Below are positions 48,018 to 54,634 of a DNA stretch of 64,000 nt, one piece after another (the first letter of the stretch is position 1; each line of letters starts with the position of its first letter). The stretch is taken from positions 186,001 through 250,000 of the forward strand of contig NZ_JALBYU010000009.1 in assembly GCF_029963765.1 (NCBI RefSeq), written 5' to 3'. The notes under the pieces were generated by a model. It searched no databases and had not been told where the DNA came from. It saw nothing but the letters and a program-made list of their open reading frames with translations. The position numbers and the translations under genes were made by a program. This stretch comes from Pseudomonas sp. UYIF39 (GTDB lineage Bacteria > Pseudomonadota > Gammaproteobacteria > Pseudomonadales > Pseudomonadaceae).

Positions 48018-49259
48018 ATGAGCACATTGAACAGTGCGCAGGAAGCCGTCGATACCGTCGCCAACCAAGCCATTGATGCTGCGCTGCAGCAAACCTTCGC
48101 AGTGGGTGGCGCCATCATCAACAACGCAACGGGCGAGGTCATCGCCGCGCTGCACAACAACGTGCTGATGCCTTTCCCCGGCAGTGCCACCACGTACTTT
48201 CTACCTCATGACCCGACCGCTCACGGCGAGCGGCAATTGGTGGACTGGTACTACGAAAACGTCGCGCCATTGAACCTGCAACCGCCCAATCAGTTGACTG
48301 TCGTCACCACGCTGGACCCGTGCGCCATGTGCGCTGGTTCACTGCTGACTGCAGGATTCAACGTCGCCGTCAGTGCGATCGATGACTACGCAGGCATCAA
48401 CTACAACAGCCAGTTCACCTTTCCATCGCTGCCGCCGCAGATCCGCCAACAGGCGCAGGACACCTGGGGTTATTACGCGATCGCGGCGCCGGTCAGCCGG
48501 GCTTATCAAGGTTCGACCAGTCCGGTGTTTGGTGGCCAGACCATCGACTCGGCGGCTTACTTCCTCACCAGTTCGATCTTCTCCGCCAGCGTCAACACCG
48601 TACGCGAGGCCAGCAACAACAGCGGTCTGCCGCCGGATCAACTGCAAAACCCGGCAAACCTTCCGGCCAACAGCAAAGTCCGCCAGGCACTGACTGCGCT
48701 CAGCCCGTTTGCGCTGACCGTGCAATCGGCCAACCCACGCGACCCCGGCGCAGAACTCGCCCCGCCACTGTTACAAACCGCACAGCACAGCCCGGTGTTC
48801 AACTCGGTAGCCCTCATCGATCCATTCGGCAACCTGCTGGTGTGTCTGGGAGGCGTTGAGAACCAGTCGCCGATTCGTACAGCGTTCATGGAAACCACCC
48901 GCAACTACGCGGTCATGCGCTGGACCCTGATGAACGACCCCGACCCGGCAGTTCGCGCCCAGGCCGAGCAATACCTGACGCATCCAAAGTACGGCACCTT
49001 TGTCTTCCTCTACGCCCCCGACCCCACCACCCCGCAGGCCGTGATGACCTTCGGCGCGTATGGTTCGACCATGGAAGGCCCCGTGCCGCAGAGCTATCCG
49101 TCCAACCTCCAATACGTTCTGCTGCCGGGCAACACCACCGCCCAAGCGTTGTCGACACTGGCCCAGAACCTGCCGCCGTTCTACACGCAAAGCGTGCAAG
49201 TGGCGCCCGCGCAGGTGCTGAGTCAGGACCTGATTAACGCGGTTAAAAACGGCGTGTAA
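48018..49259 (+). CDS. Cytidine-deaminase-fold zinc protein with extended C-terminus
   Basis: A 413-residue protein whose first 130 residues carry the zinc-deaminase signature. THGERQ (His69, Glu71) takes the place of the usual H-A-E, and DPCAMCAG (Cys102, Cys105) is the PCxxC half. The remaining 280 residues (WGYYAIAAPVSRAYQG...) have no recognised domain; they contain a late LIDPFGNLLVCLGGVEN segment. The protein could deaminate a nucleobase or nucleoside, but the Ala-to-Gly change in H-A-E and the tail make the substrate uncertain. ATG 48018 (MSTLNSAQEAVD) follows AAGGAG. Confidence 0.78.
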   Translation: MSTLNSAQEAVDTVANQAIDAALQQTFAVGGAIINNATGEVIAALHNNVLMPFPGSATTYFLPHDPTAHGERQLVDWYYENVAPLNLQPPNQLTVVTTLDPCAMCAGSLLTAGFNVAVSAIDDYAGINYNSQFTFPSLPPQIRQQAQDTWGYYAIAAPVSRAYQGSTSPVFGGQTIDSAAYFLTSSIFSASVNTVREASNNSGLPPDQLQNPANLPANSKVRQALTALSPFALTVQSANPRDPGAELAPPLLQTAQHSPVFNSVALIDPFGNLLVCLGGVENQSPIRTAFMETTRNYAVMRWTLMNDPDPAVRAQAEQYLTHPKYGTFVFLYAPDPTTPQAVMTFGAYGSTMEGPVPQSYPSNLQYVLLPGNTTAQALSTLAQNLPPFYTQSVQVAPAQVLSQDLINAVKNGV

Positions 49260-49283
49260 TGCTTTAAAGCAATCGCACTGGCC

Positions 49284-49309
49284 GGCCCCGCAGAAGCGTC
49301 CGCGGGGCC
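49284..49309 (+). terminator. GC-rich hairpin after the deaminase gene
   Basis: The stem GGCCCCGC / GCGGGGCC with a ten-base loop lies 25 bases after the stop. There is no T-run, so termination may depend on Rho or be weak. Confidence 0.5.
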
Positions 49310-49347
49310 AGCCTGACGCCTGCGCAAAAATAGTCTGAATTCAGGGG

Positions 49348-49375
49348 TTTACAGAACCAACCCAATCGCTATAAT
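49348..49375 (+). promoter_or_regulatory. Sigma-70 promoter of tRNA-Thr
   Basis: TTTACA, 16 bases, TATAAT, followed by a GC-rich stretch before the tRNA at 49389. Confidence 0.8.
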
Positions 49376-49388
49376 CGTCGCCCAACAC

Positions 49389-49464
<76 letters not shown>

Positions 49465-49470
49465 TATAAA

Positions 49471-49500
49471 ACAAGGGCTTACAGCGATGTAGGCCCTTGT
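49471..49500 (+). terminator. Hairpin after tRNA-Thr
   Basis: A 13-base stem (ACAAGGGCTTACA / TGTAGGCCCTTGT, one G-T pair) closes a GCGA tetraloop. No long T-run follows. Confidence 0.7.
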
Positions 49501-49512
49501 TGCATCAGCCAA

Positions 49513-49536
49513 ACGTAATAACCCACGTAATAAGCC
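49513..49536 (+). repeat. Tandem 12-base direct repeat next to tRNA-Thr
   Basis: ACGTAATAACCC is followed directly by ACGTAATAAGCC. Short direct repeats beside a tRNA 3' end resemble the arm sites of tyrosine recombinases, but this is unproven. Confidence 0.5.
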
Positions 49537-49661
49537 CGATCGAGCATTCCCCACGACCATCCTTCGAAACTTAAGGGCATGGGGTCAAGGTGCTGCTTTT
49601 AGGCGACTTACCGATCGTCCTGCACTTGTACAGGCAGGCCTGCAACCTTCCAGGTGAATGC

Positions 49662-50168
49662 ATGGACAGCAGTGCCCTAGCGCCGACCCCTTACGACAAT
49701 GGCGTAAAGGGTACCCAACAAGCCGGCCTTGTTGAGGATATCGGGGAGTCTGCAACCCCGCCTTTAACGGGGCAGTTCATAGAAAAAGCAATGATCGGCC
49801 TAGCAGCTGCTAGACCAGGCAAGTTCGGAGGTGAACTGGGCGCTCCTATGTTCACTGCGATGATCAATCATCTTTCGCACGAAAAAGAACAGGCAAAATC
49901 CTCCGAGATTGCGGCCCAGATCAAACTCGAAGCGGTAACAGCAGAACTCAACGCTCTCAACATCCAGAAAGTCAGGCTTGATGAGCGCCTGGAAAACCTT
50001 CGCAGCACAAGTAGAATTAAGCAGACCTGTGCGTTTTTAAGTCCCATTTTCTTCTCAGTAGCGATCGATCTTCACAAAGGCAACCTGAACATTTCAGTTG
50101 TTGTCGCTATCGCTTCCACTGTTCTGCTCGCAGTCAATTTTTTCGGATTCCGAGGTAAATCAGAATGA
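49662..50168 (+). CDS. Predicted coiled-coil membrane protein of unknown function (cassette gene 1)
   Basis: A 168-residue protein from ATG 49662 (MDSSALAPTPYDNG); an upstream start at 49590 would add 24 residues. A helical coiled-coil-like segment covers about residues 70-120 (HEKEQAKSSEIAAQIKLEAV...). Two hydrophobic helices form the C-terminus (CAFLSPIFFSVAI and ISVVVAIASTVLLAVNFFGF). It overlaps the next gene by four bases, and the pair lies alone between tRNA-Thr and a tRNA relic. Not recognised; the layout (sensor coil plus two-helix anchor) is reminiscent of membrane effectors of defence cassettes, which is inference. Confidence 0.65.
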   Translation: MDSSALAPTPYDNGVKGTQQAGLVEDIGESATPPLTGQFIEKAMIGLAAARPGKFGGELGAPMFTAMINHLSHEKEQAKSSEIAAQIKLEAVTAELNALNIQKVRLDERLENLRSTSRIKQTCAFLSPIFFSVAIDLHKGNLNISVVVAIASTVLLAVNFFGFRGKSE

Positions 50169-50608
50169 GTATTGGAATGGTTGAAAGCCTTAAAATTGTT
50201 CACGTGGAAGACCATGGGGTTCCGAACGAAGAGCACATCGCGATATCGGTCAAACAACGGTGCGACCTTTCGGACTTTTGCTTACTCATCGGTTTAGCTG
50301 GTATGGATGGCCGTGCTACGCCAGTTAAAGATCACATGCTTTGGTTCGGGTACGGACAGGTGAACCCTGGCGATTGGATCATTGTGTACACAGCGGCGGG
50401 CTCTACGAGAATTACTCCATTAGGTGACTCCGCTGGCTATGCGCGCGGCGCACGCGCCATTGCTATCCACTGGGGAAAGGAGCACACCATTTTTCAGAAT
50501 AGAAGTTTGATTCCTATGATTGTTCGAATTGGTGCAGTTGGGATGGAAAAACAACCTGAGCCCCAATTCCAAGGTGTTTCGAAAGACGAGCAACGTAGAT
50601 TGTTTTGA
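50165..50608 (+). CDS. Small beta-rich protein of unknown function (cassette gene 2)
   Basis: A 147-residue soluble protein translationally coupled to the membrane protein before it (ATGA). The central block MLWFGYGQVNPGDWIIVYTA, then AIAIHWGKEHTIFQ and PMIVRIGAVG, gives a strand-rich profile that weakly recalls lamin-tail-like or immunoglobulin-like folds. There is no catalytic signature or signal peptide. It ends 28 bases before the tRNA-Gly relic. The function is unknown. Confidence 0.65.
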   Translation: MSIGMVESLKIVHVEDHGVPNEEHIAISVKQRCDLSDFCLLIGLAGMDGRATPVKDHMLWFGYGQVNPGDWIIVYTAAGSTRITPLGDSAGYARGARAIAIHWGKEHTIFQNRSLIPMIVRIGAVGMEKQPEPQFQGVSKDEQRRLF

Positions 50609-50636
50609 ATCACCGAAGCATTTTGCCCGCTATCCA

Positions 50637-50680
50637 GTCCCAAGCTGATAACGAGGGTTCGATTCCCTTCACCCGCTCCA
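50637..50680 (+). other. 3' half of tRNA-Gly(CCC), probable attachment-site relic
   Basis: The sequence from the anticodon loop TCCCAA through the 3' strand GCTGA, an intact T-arm (GAGGG-TTCGATT-CCCTT), the acceptor 3' strand CACCCGC and TCCA matches a glycine tRNA with anticodon CCC. The D-arm, 5' acceptor strand and 5' anticodon strand are missing. Crossover in the anticodon loop is the usual outcome of tyrosine-recombinase integration into a tRNA gene, so this looks like one att site. Confidence 0.82.
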
Positions 50681-51627
50681 CTATTTTCAAGGGCTCCAGA
50701 CGTGTCAGTTTGAGCCTCAGCGTGTTTGGTGACAGTTCCGGTGACAGTTTGCGTGTGAGCGAGCTGATCCGCGAGAGAGAACCTGCCGCCACCCTCCCCT
50801 ATAGCCAGTCCCGTTTTTATGTTGACCCACGGGAAACTGGTATTTTTGGTAAGTTTTTCCTCCCCCCTTCTGAAAGCTAAGAACCACACGGCTTGTAGAC
50901 GATTTGATTAGGTAAGTTTTAAGTAATATCTAGAAATAACATTACCTTTTACCAAGGTCAGAAACCGAAAATAAAATATCTATATAATTCATATAGTTAT
51001 ATAAAAATTACTTCCCTCCTTACTCAAAAAAGCTAGTGCAAAGTAAGTGCTCAACACTGCATCGCGTGCGGGCTGTAGCAGGTTTTTCACCTCCACATAC
51101 CTAAATTACTTGTTTCCCATGGGTCACCTGAAAATAGGGGCTTGAGATGGCGCTGCTGGGCGGTCGAAAAAGAGGGGGTGCGTGCAGGGTTCTGCAGGGT
51201 TTTCTCAGCCCCGGCTCGCCCAGGAGAGGCCCAGCGGGCGCTGTGGCAGGCCTGCTGCAGGTGTGCAGAAATTGAGACCAATTTAGCCCGCAGGCGTGGC
51301 GGGGGGACGACGGCGCGCGCCAGGTGAAGCCCCATCCAGCCGCGCCGATGCCGCCCCAAAACGGTGCGCTCCCGACGCTGCGGCCTCGCCCCCCCTCATC
51401 CGGACTCTCCAGCGACCAGCTGACCTTCGCCCGACTCGTCAACCGGTCACAGTCATGTAGGTGTTCCCCCACGACTGGGCAGCCCTCTGTAGCGGTAACG
51501 ACAACGTAGGGTGATAGTAAATATTGTCGGGGGACTCTTGATCCCCGGACATTGACGGGCGTAAAGTGCGGACGTCGCTGCCAATTCAGCGATCCGGTTT
51601 GGTCGCCGGGATAAATCAAGGCGCAAC
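50681..51627. other. Non-coding stretch with an AT-rich segment at the prophage left end
   Basis: This holds about 950 bases without a convincing gene. Between 50880 and 51060 the sequence is strongly AT-rich (ATATAATTCATATAGTTATA) and has no open frame. At 51142-51327 and 51324-51509 two short overlapping plus-strand frames exist but start with TTG/GTG and have no clear ribosome-binding site, so I do not call them. Around 51537 a small hairpin (GGGGACTCTTGATCCCC) precedes the leader. Confidence 0.6.
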
Positions 51628-51659
51628 AGCGCCCCATAACGATTGCAGGCGCTTTTTTT
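51628..51659 (+). terminator. Intrinsic terminator upstream of the leader RNA
   Basis: AGCGCC and GGCGCT pair around a 14-base loop and are followed by seven T. Confidence 0.65.
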
Positions 51660-51680
51660 GTGTCCGCAACTTCGTGTTAT

Positions 51681-51805
51681 GGCAGCTGTGCGTGGGAGGG
51701 CTTCGGCCCTGCCGGGTTCCTTGATCCCCGGTCGACCAACCTACGTACAGCTGCCACCCCCATTGCTTGGTCGCGATTGGTGGCAGCTCCTCAATTCAAG
51801 GAGCT
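51681..51805 (+). promoter_or_regulatory. Structured leader RNA with alternative hairpins over the ribosome-binding site
   Basis: Helix P1 pairs GGCAGCTGTGCG (51681-51692) with CGTACAGCTGCC (51744-51755), with one G-U pair. It encloses P2, AGGGC-TTCG-GCCCT (51697-51710), and P3, CCGGG/CCCGG (51712-51731). The right arm AGCTGCCACC (51749-51758) is also perfectly complementary to GGTGGCAGCT (51779-51788). That segment overlaps AGCTCC (51785-51790), which can pair with the Shine-Dalgarno GGAGCT (51800-51805) of the ORF at 51811. Two exclusive folds, with the ribosome site hidden or free, are therefore possible. Function and ligand are unknown. Confidence 0.7.
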
Positions 51806-51810
51806 ACACG

Positions 51811-51969
51811 ATGACCGCTCTCATTCCGTCCAAAATTCGCGCACTTGCCCACCGCCGCATGGCTCTCGCCGCGCTGCACGCCAACTCCTCCCTCTCCACT
51901 CGCCTCAAGCGCTACAACCATCACATGCACCAGGTGCGCATTCTGGAAACGCACGGCGGTGCCCTATGA
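51811..51969 (+). CDS. Small basic phage protein
   Basis: A 52-residue protein (MTALIPSKIRALAHRRMALA...) rich in Arg, His and Lys, starting six bases after a good AAGGAG site that lies within the leader hairpin. It overlaps the next gene by four bases. The position, site and coupling support it as real; the function is unknown. It is the first gene governed by the structured leader. Confidence 0.65.
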   Translation: MTALIPSKIRALAHRRMALAALHANSSLSTRLKRYNHHMHQVRILETHGGAL

Positions 51970-52172
51970 GAAAGCCCTACGGTCTCACCGATGCGGATCT
52001 GTTTGAGTTGGAACGGGTGCGGGATTCGCTTGCCCTGGTGCACGCGCTCGCCCAGCAGGCTGATCACCCTGGGTTGTATCAGCCTCAGATGCTGGCCGGC
52101 TTCCTGGACCGGATCTGCGATGACCTGAACAGCGTAATTCGCTCTGCCAACAGCACCCAATCCCGCATCTAA
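51966..52172 (+). CDS. Small phage protein of unknown function
   Basis: A 68-residue, mostly helical protein (MRKPYGLTDADLFELERVRD...) translationally coupled to the basic protein before it. It is followed after 20 bases by the antirepressor, whose start has AAAGGA upstream. No family is recognised. Confidence 0.7.
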   Translation: MRKPYGLTDADLFELERVRDSLALVHALAQQADHPGLYQPQMLAGFLDRICDDLNSVIRSANSTQSRI

Positions 52173-52192
52173 ATACTGAAAGGACTCACATC

Positions 52193-53026
52193 ATGAACAC
52201 CCAACTTATGCCCGTTCCGTTTTACGGCGACACCGTTGTGCTGGTTGGCAAAGACAACGCACCCTTTGTCGCTATGCGATCTATCGTAGAAAACATGGGA
52301 CTGGCCTGGCAGGTGCAGCACAGAAAGATAAACGAGCGGTTCGGTTCAGTTGTCACCGAAATGGTGACAACTGGCGCCGACGGCAAACAGTACGGAATGA
52401 CTTGCCTCCCCCTCCGCAAGCTTGCCGCCTGGCTCTACTCGATCAGCCCAAACAAGGTGGCGCCCGAGTTGCGCGACAAAATCGTCCAGTACCAGGAAGA
52501 ATGCGACGAGGTGCTCTGGAATTACTGGACCAAGGGCGCGGCCGTTCGACCTGGTGCCGTCACCATCGCGCAACAAATCAGCCTTTCGAAACATCGCATG
52601 GTGCTGCTGAAAGAGCTGATGCGTAGCCGCAATCGGTCGATGCGGGACCTGCTTGGCGTCGAGATCACAAACCTATCCAACGCCATGGGCCTGCCTGTGC
52701 CAGATCTGGACGCCATCGGTACGGTCGAGCCGCCCCAAGCGGACGTGGTCGCAGACTTCTGGGGCGCGCTCCTGCAGCTGGACACCAAGGGCATCGTCTA
52801 CAACCACTCCAAGGATCCGCAGTTGATCGCGCTGAACATGCCGCACCTGGTCGAACTGTTCGCTGCCAATGGCATCCAGACCGTGATCAGCACCGAGGTC
52901 ACCACCGCGTTGAAGCGCTGCGCCGAGCCACAGTTCTTGGGATTAAAGGCGGTGGACAGCATCATTCGCAAAACCACGACCAAGTGCTGGGTGTTCAAGA
53001 AGGTCACCCAGATCCAAGCCCAATAG
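52193..53026 (+). CDS. Phage antirepressor with P22_AR_N domain
   Basis: A 277-residue protein whose N-terminus matches the P22 antirepressor N-terminal domain: MPVPFYGDTVVLVGKDN, FVAMRSIVENMGLAWQVQHR and GMTCLPLRKLAAWLYSISPN. The C-terminal part (about residues 130-277) is unlike the usual KilA-C or ANT domains and may set specificity. Antirepressors inactivate a prophage repressor and promote induction. None of its expected partners (repressor, Cro) is visible nearby. Confidence 0.85.
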   Translation: MNTQLMPVPFYGDTVVLVGKDNAPFVAMRSIVENMGLAWQVQHRKINERFGSVVTEMVTTGADGKQYGMTCLPLRKLAAWLYSISPNKVAPELRDKIVQYQEECDEVLWNYWTKGAAVRPGAVTIAQQISLSKHRMVLLKELMRSRNRSMRDLLGVEITNLSNAMGLPVPDLDAIGTVEPPQADVVADFWGALLQLDTKGIVYNHSKDPQLIALNMPHLVELFAANGIQTVISTEVTTALKRCAEPQFLGLKAVDSIIRKTTTKCWVFKKVTQIQAQ

Positions 53027-53110
53027 CGAGCGCAGCCTTACCGTCTGGGTAAGCAGCCGGTAAGCTACCTCCGCCACGTGACCTATAACGAACCGAAAGG
53101 AACCGCCGCC

Positions 53111-53350
53111 ATGACCGAGCTGTGCACAGTAGATAGGCTGTATCAGGGTGATACCGTGGCGCTCTTGATGGAGCTGGCCGAGAACCCCAGCGAAAGGCTC
53201 GCGCAGCGGCTGGATGCCCTCACGGCACTGGGGATGTGGCCCCCGTCGCTGAAAATTCGTGATTTCCTGATTCGCTTCAAGAATAACCCAGCATGGGAGG
53301 CGCCATTGCGTGAGGTCGCTACGGCGGCGCTGGTGCGCAGCTTCGATTAA
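53111..53350 (+). CDS. Small phage-region protein
   Basis: A 79-residue protein (MTELCTVDRLYQGDTVALLM...) starting at ATG 53111 with AAAGGAA nearby; a GTG 33 bases upstream is an alternative. The sequence looks helical (ENPSERLAQRLDALTALG). No family is recognised. Confidence 0.65.
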   Translation: MTELCTVDRLYQGDTVALLMELAENPSERLAQRLDALTALGMWPPSLKIRDFLIRFKNNPAWEAPLREVATAALVRSFD

Positions 53351-53407
53351 TTCAAACAAAGGAACCCGGGGCGATAGTGCCACCGGTTCAATTAAGGAGC
53401 AGTAACG

Positions 53408-53623
53408 ATGAGCAAGACCGATGCAGTGGACTACCTGATCAGGGCAATTGGTGACAACTCGAAAGGCAGCAACGCGCAACTGGCGGCCGTGGAAGCGCTG
53501 GGCGAAGCCGGTGGAGATCAGGCGATTGATCATCTGATCACCTTTGCCAGCGACGTGGCTCGTGGCAGTAACGCGCATATGGCAGTGATCAAGGCGCTCG
53601 GACGCGCCGCGCGCAACGCGTGA
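53408..53623 (+). CDS. Small helical-repeat (HEAT-like) phage protein
   Basis: A 71-residue protein with two near-repeats of a helical motif: KGSNAQLAAVEALGEAGGDQ and RGSNAHMAVIKALGRAARN, about 37 residues apart. This is a HEAT/armadillo-like two-helix pattern. TTAAGGAGC precedes the ATG. It ends 36 bases before a terminator. The function is unknown. Confidence 0.7.
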   Translation: MSKTDAVDYLIRAIGDNSKGSNAQLAAVEALGEAGGDQAIDHLITFASDVARGSNAHMAVIKALGRAARNA

Positions 53624-53658
53624 TCCCGCGTTACGAGTAACGCCGTTTATGTTGAATC

Positions 53659-53693
53659 GGGGGGTACACCTGGACAAAGGGTGGCCCCCTTTT
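53659..53693 (+). terminator. Intrinsic terminator of the early small-gene unit
   Basis: The stem GGGGGTACACC / GGGTGGCCCCC (small bulge) is followed by TTTTATT. It closes the transcription unit that begins at the leader RNA. Confidence 0.8.
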
Positions 53694-53789
53694 ATTGCCC
53701 ACTGAAGCCAGCACCACCTAGACTCGTAACCCGACACCCGGCCTGCTGGTTTTCGCAGAGTTGGCCACTCACTCGAAAAGGAAAGCACC

Positions 53790-54065
53790 ATGTCCGACAT
53801 TCATCAGGAATTACGCGGGCAACCGCTGTTGCCGAATGACCGAGCCCAAGGCGCCTGGTTTAGCATGCTGACCGAAATCATGGGGGCTCGCTCGAAAGCG
53901 GGCGCGCGGGAGACTTACCATCAGGCTCAGGGCTATATGGTTGCGCTGCATGATGTGGACTTGATCGACGCAACGGATTTGAAGCTCATGGGCACAACGG
54001 TCCTGCGCGCCCTGAATGACGCCTTGGAGCGTTTGCATGCAACAACAGACGCGAATAAGCCATGA
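53790..54065 (+). CDS. Phage protein of unknown function
   Basis: A 91-residue protein (MSDIHQELRGQPLLPNDRAQ...) predicted to be helical, with a good AAAGGAAAGC site before ATG. It is encoded after the terminator at 53659, so it begins a separate unit with the next gene. No family is recognised. Confidence 0.7.
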   Translation: MSDIHQELRGQPLLPNDRAQGAWFSMLTEIMGARSKAGARETYHQAQGYMVALHDVDLIDATDLKLMGTTVLRALNDALERLHATTDANKP

Positions 54066-54105
54066 GCGCGCGTGATGGTCACGACCCGTTCGCGGGACAG
54101 CACTG

Positions 54106-54363
54106 ATGGCTCTGGTGTATCGCGGCATGGTCAACGTGGTGTTGATAGCGGCGGACGGCAGCGAGTACGTGACGTGCTTCCCGGCCATCCTCAACGAAAC
54201 CATGCCAGGGCTGTTCGAAATGAGTACGCCGCACAAGCTGCCGGCGGCGCGCGACTCGCATACGATCCGCGTCATCCTGGACGACGGCCAGAGCCTCGGT
54301 GGTGACGTCGGCTATGTCGGCGACTTCGGCCTGACCTTCAGCCGGCCCCGGGGGCTCGAATGA
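54106..54363 (+). CDS. Phage protein of unknown function
   Basis: An 85-residue beta-rich protein (MALVYRGMVNVVLIAADGSE...) with no recognisable catalytic motif. It overlaps the following short frame by four bases (ATGA). Small proteins of this kind often precede the replication gene in pseudomonad P2-like phages, as I recall, but here no replication gene follows. Confidence 0.7.
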   Translation: MALVYRGMVNVVLIAADGSEYVTCFPAILNETMPGLFEMSTPHKLPAARDSHTIRVILDDGQSLGGDVGYVGDFGLTFSRPRGLE

Positions 54364-54449
54364 TCGGCGAAGCCATTCAAGAAGACGTGTTGCGCGCTGG
54401 GTGCCGGTGCGCTCCAAGCGCGAAAAGGTGCGCACCTGCCCGAGTCTAA
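54360..54449 (+). pseudogene. Truncated 29-codon frame at the edge of the low-GC cassette
   Basis: ATG at 54360 overlaps the preceding stop and reads MIGEAIQEDVLRAGCRCAPS... to a stop after 29 codons. The start context and cysteine-rich end suggest the 5' remnant of a longer phage gene cut where the low-GC cassette begins. From 54450 to 54634 nothing else codes, apart from a candidate promoter. Confidence 0.4.
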
Positions 54450-54567
54450 TCGCCGTGGGGCGGTTTGCTGATATGGGTGCGTGACCACCGGAGAACGGTG
54501 AGAAACAGGAGCATAAGGCCAGAAATAGACACCTGCCGCCATCTAAGCTCTTTGAACACGATTGACG

Positions 54568-54596
54568 TTGACCACATCGCTGCTCCGATCTATCGT
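54568..54596 (+). promoter_or_regulatory. Candidate promoter of the ATPase/DUF4325 cassette
   Basis: TTGACC, 17 bases, TATCGT, about 40 bases upstream of the first cassette gene. The -35 is good and the -10 only fair. Confidence 0.4.
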
Positions 54597-54634
54597 TGCG
54601 CGTTTGCCCCAGATGAGGGCATCTGCGCGCCGAG

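Noticed and set aside
51101..51637. 178-codon minus-strand frame and two short plus-strand frames in the prophage left end
   Set aside because: Low-complexity, Pro/Arg/Cys-rich translations, poor start sites and no ribosome-binding site; not supported as genes.
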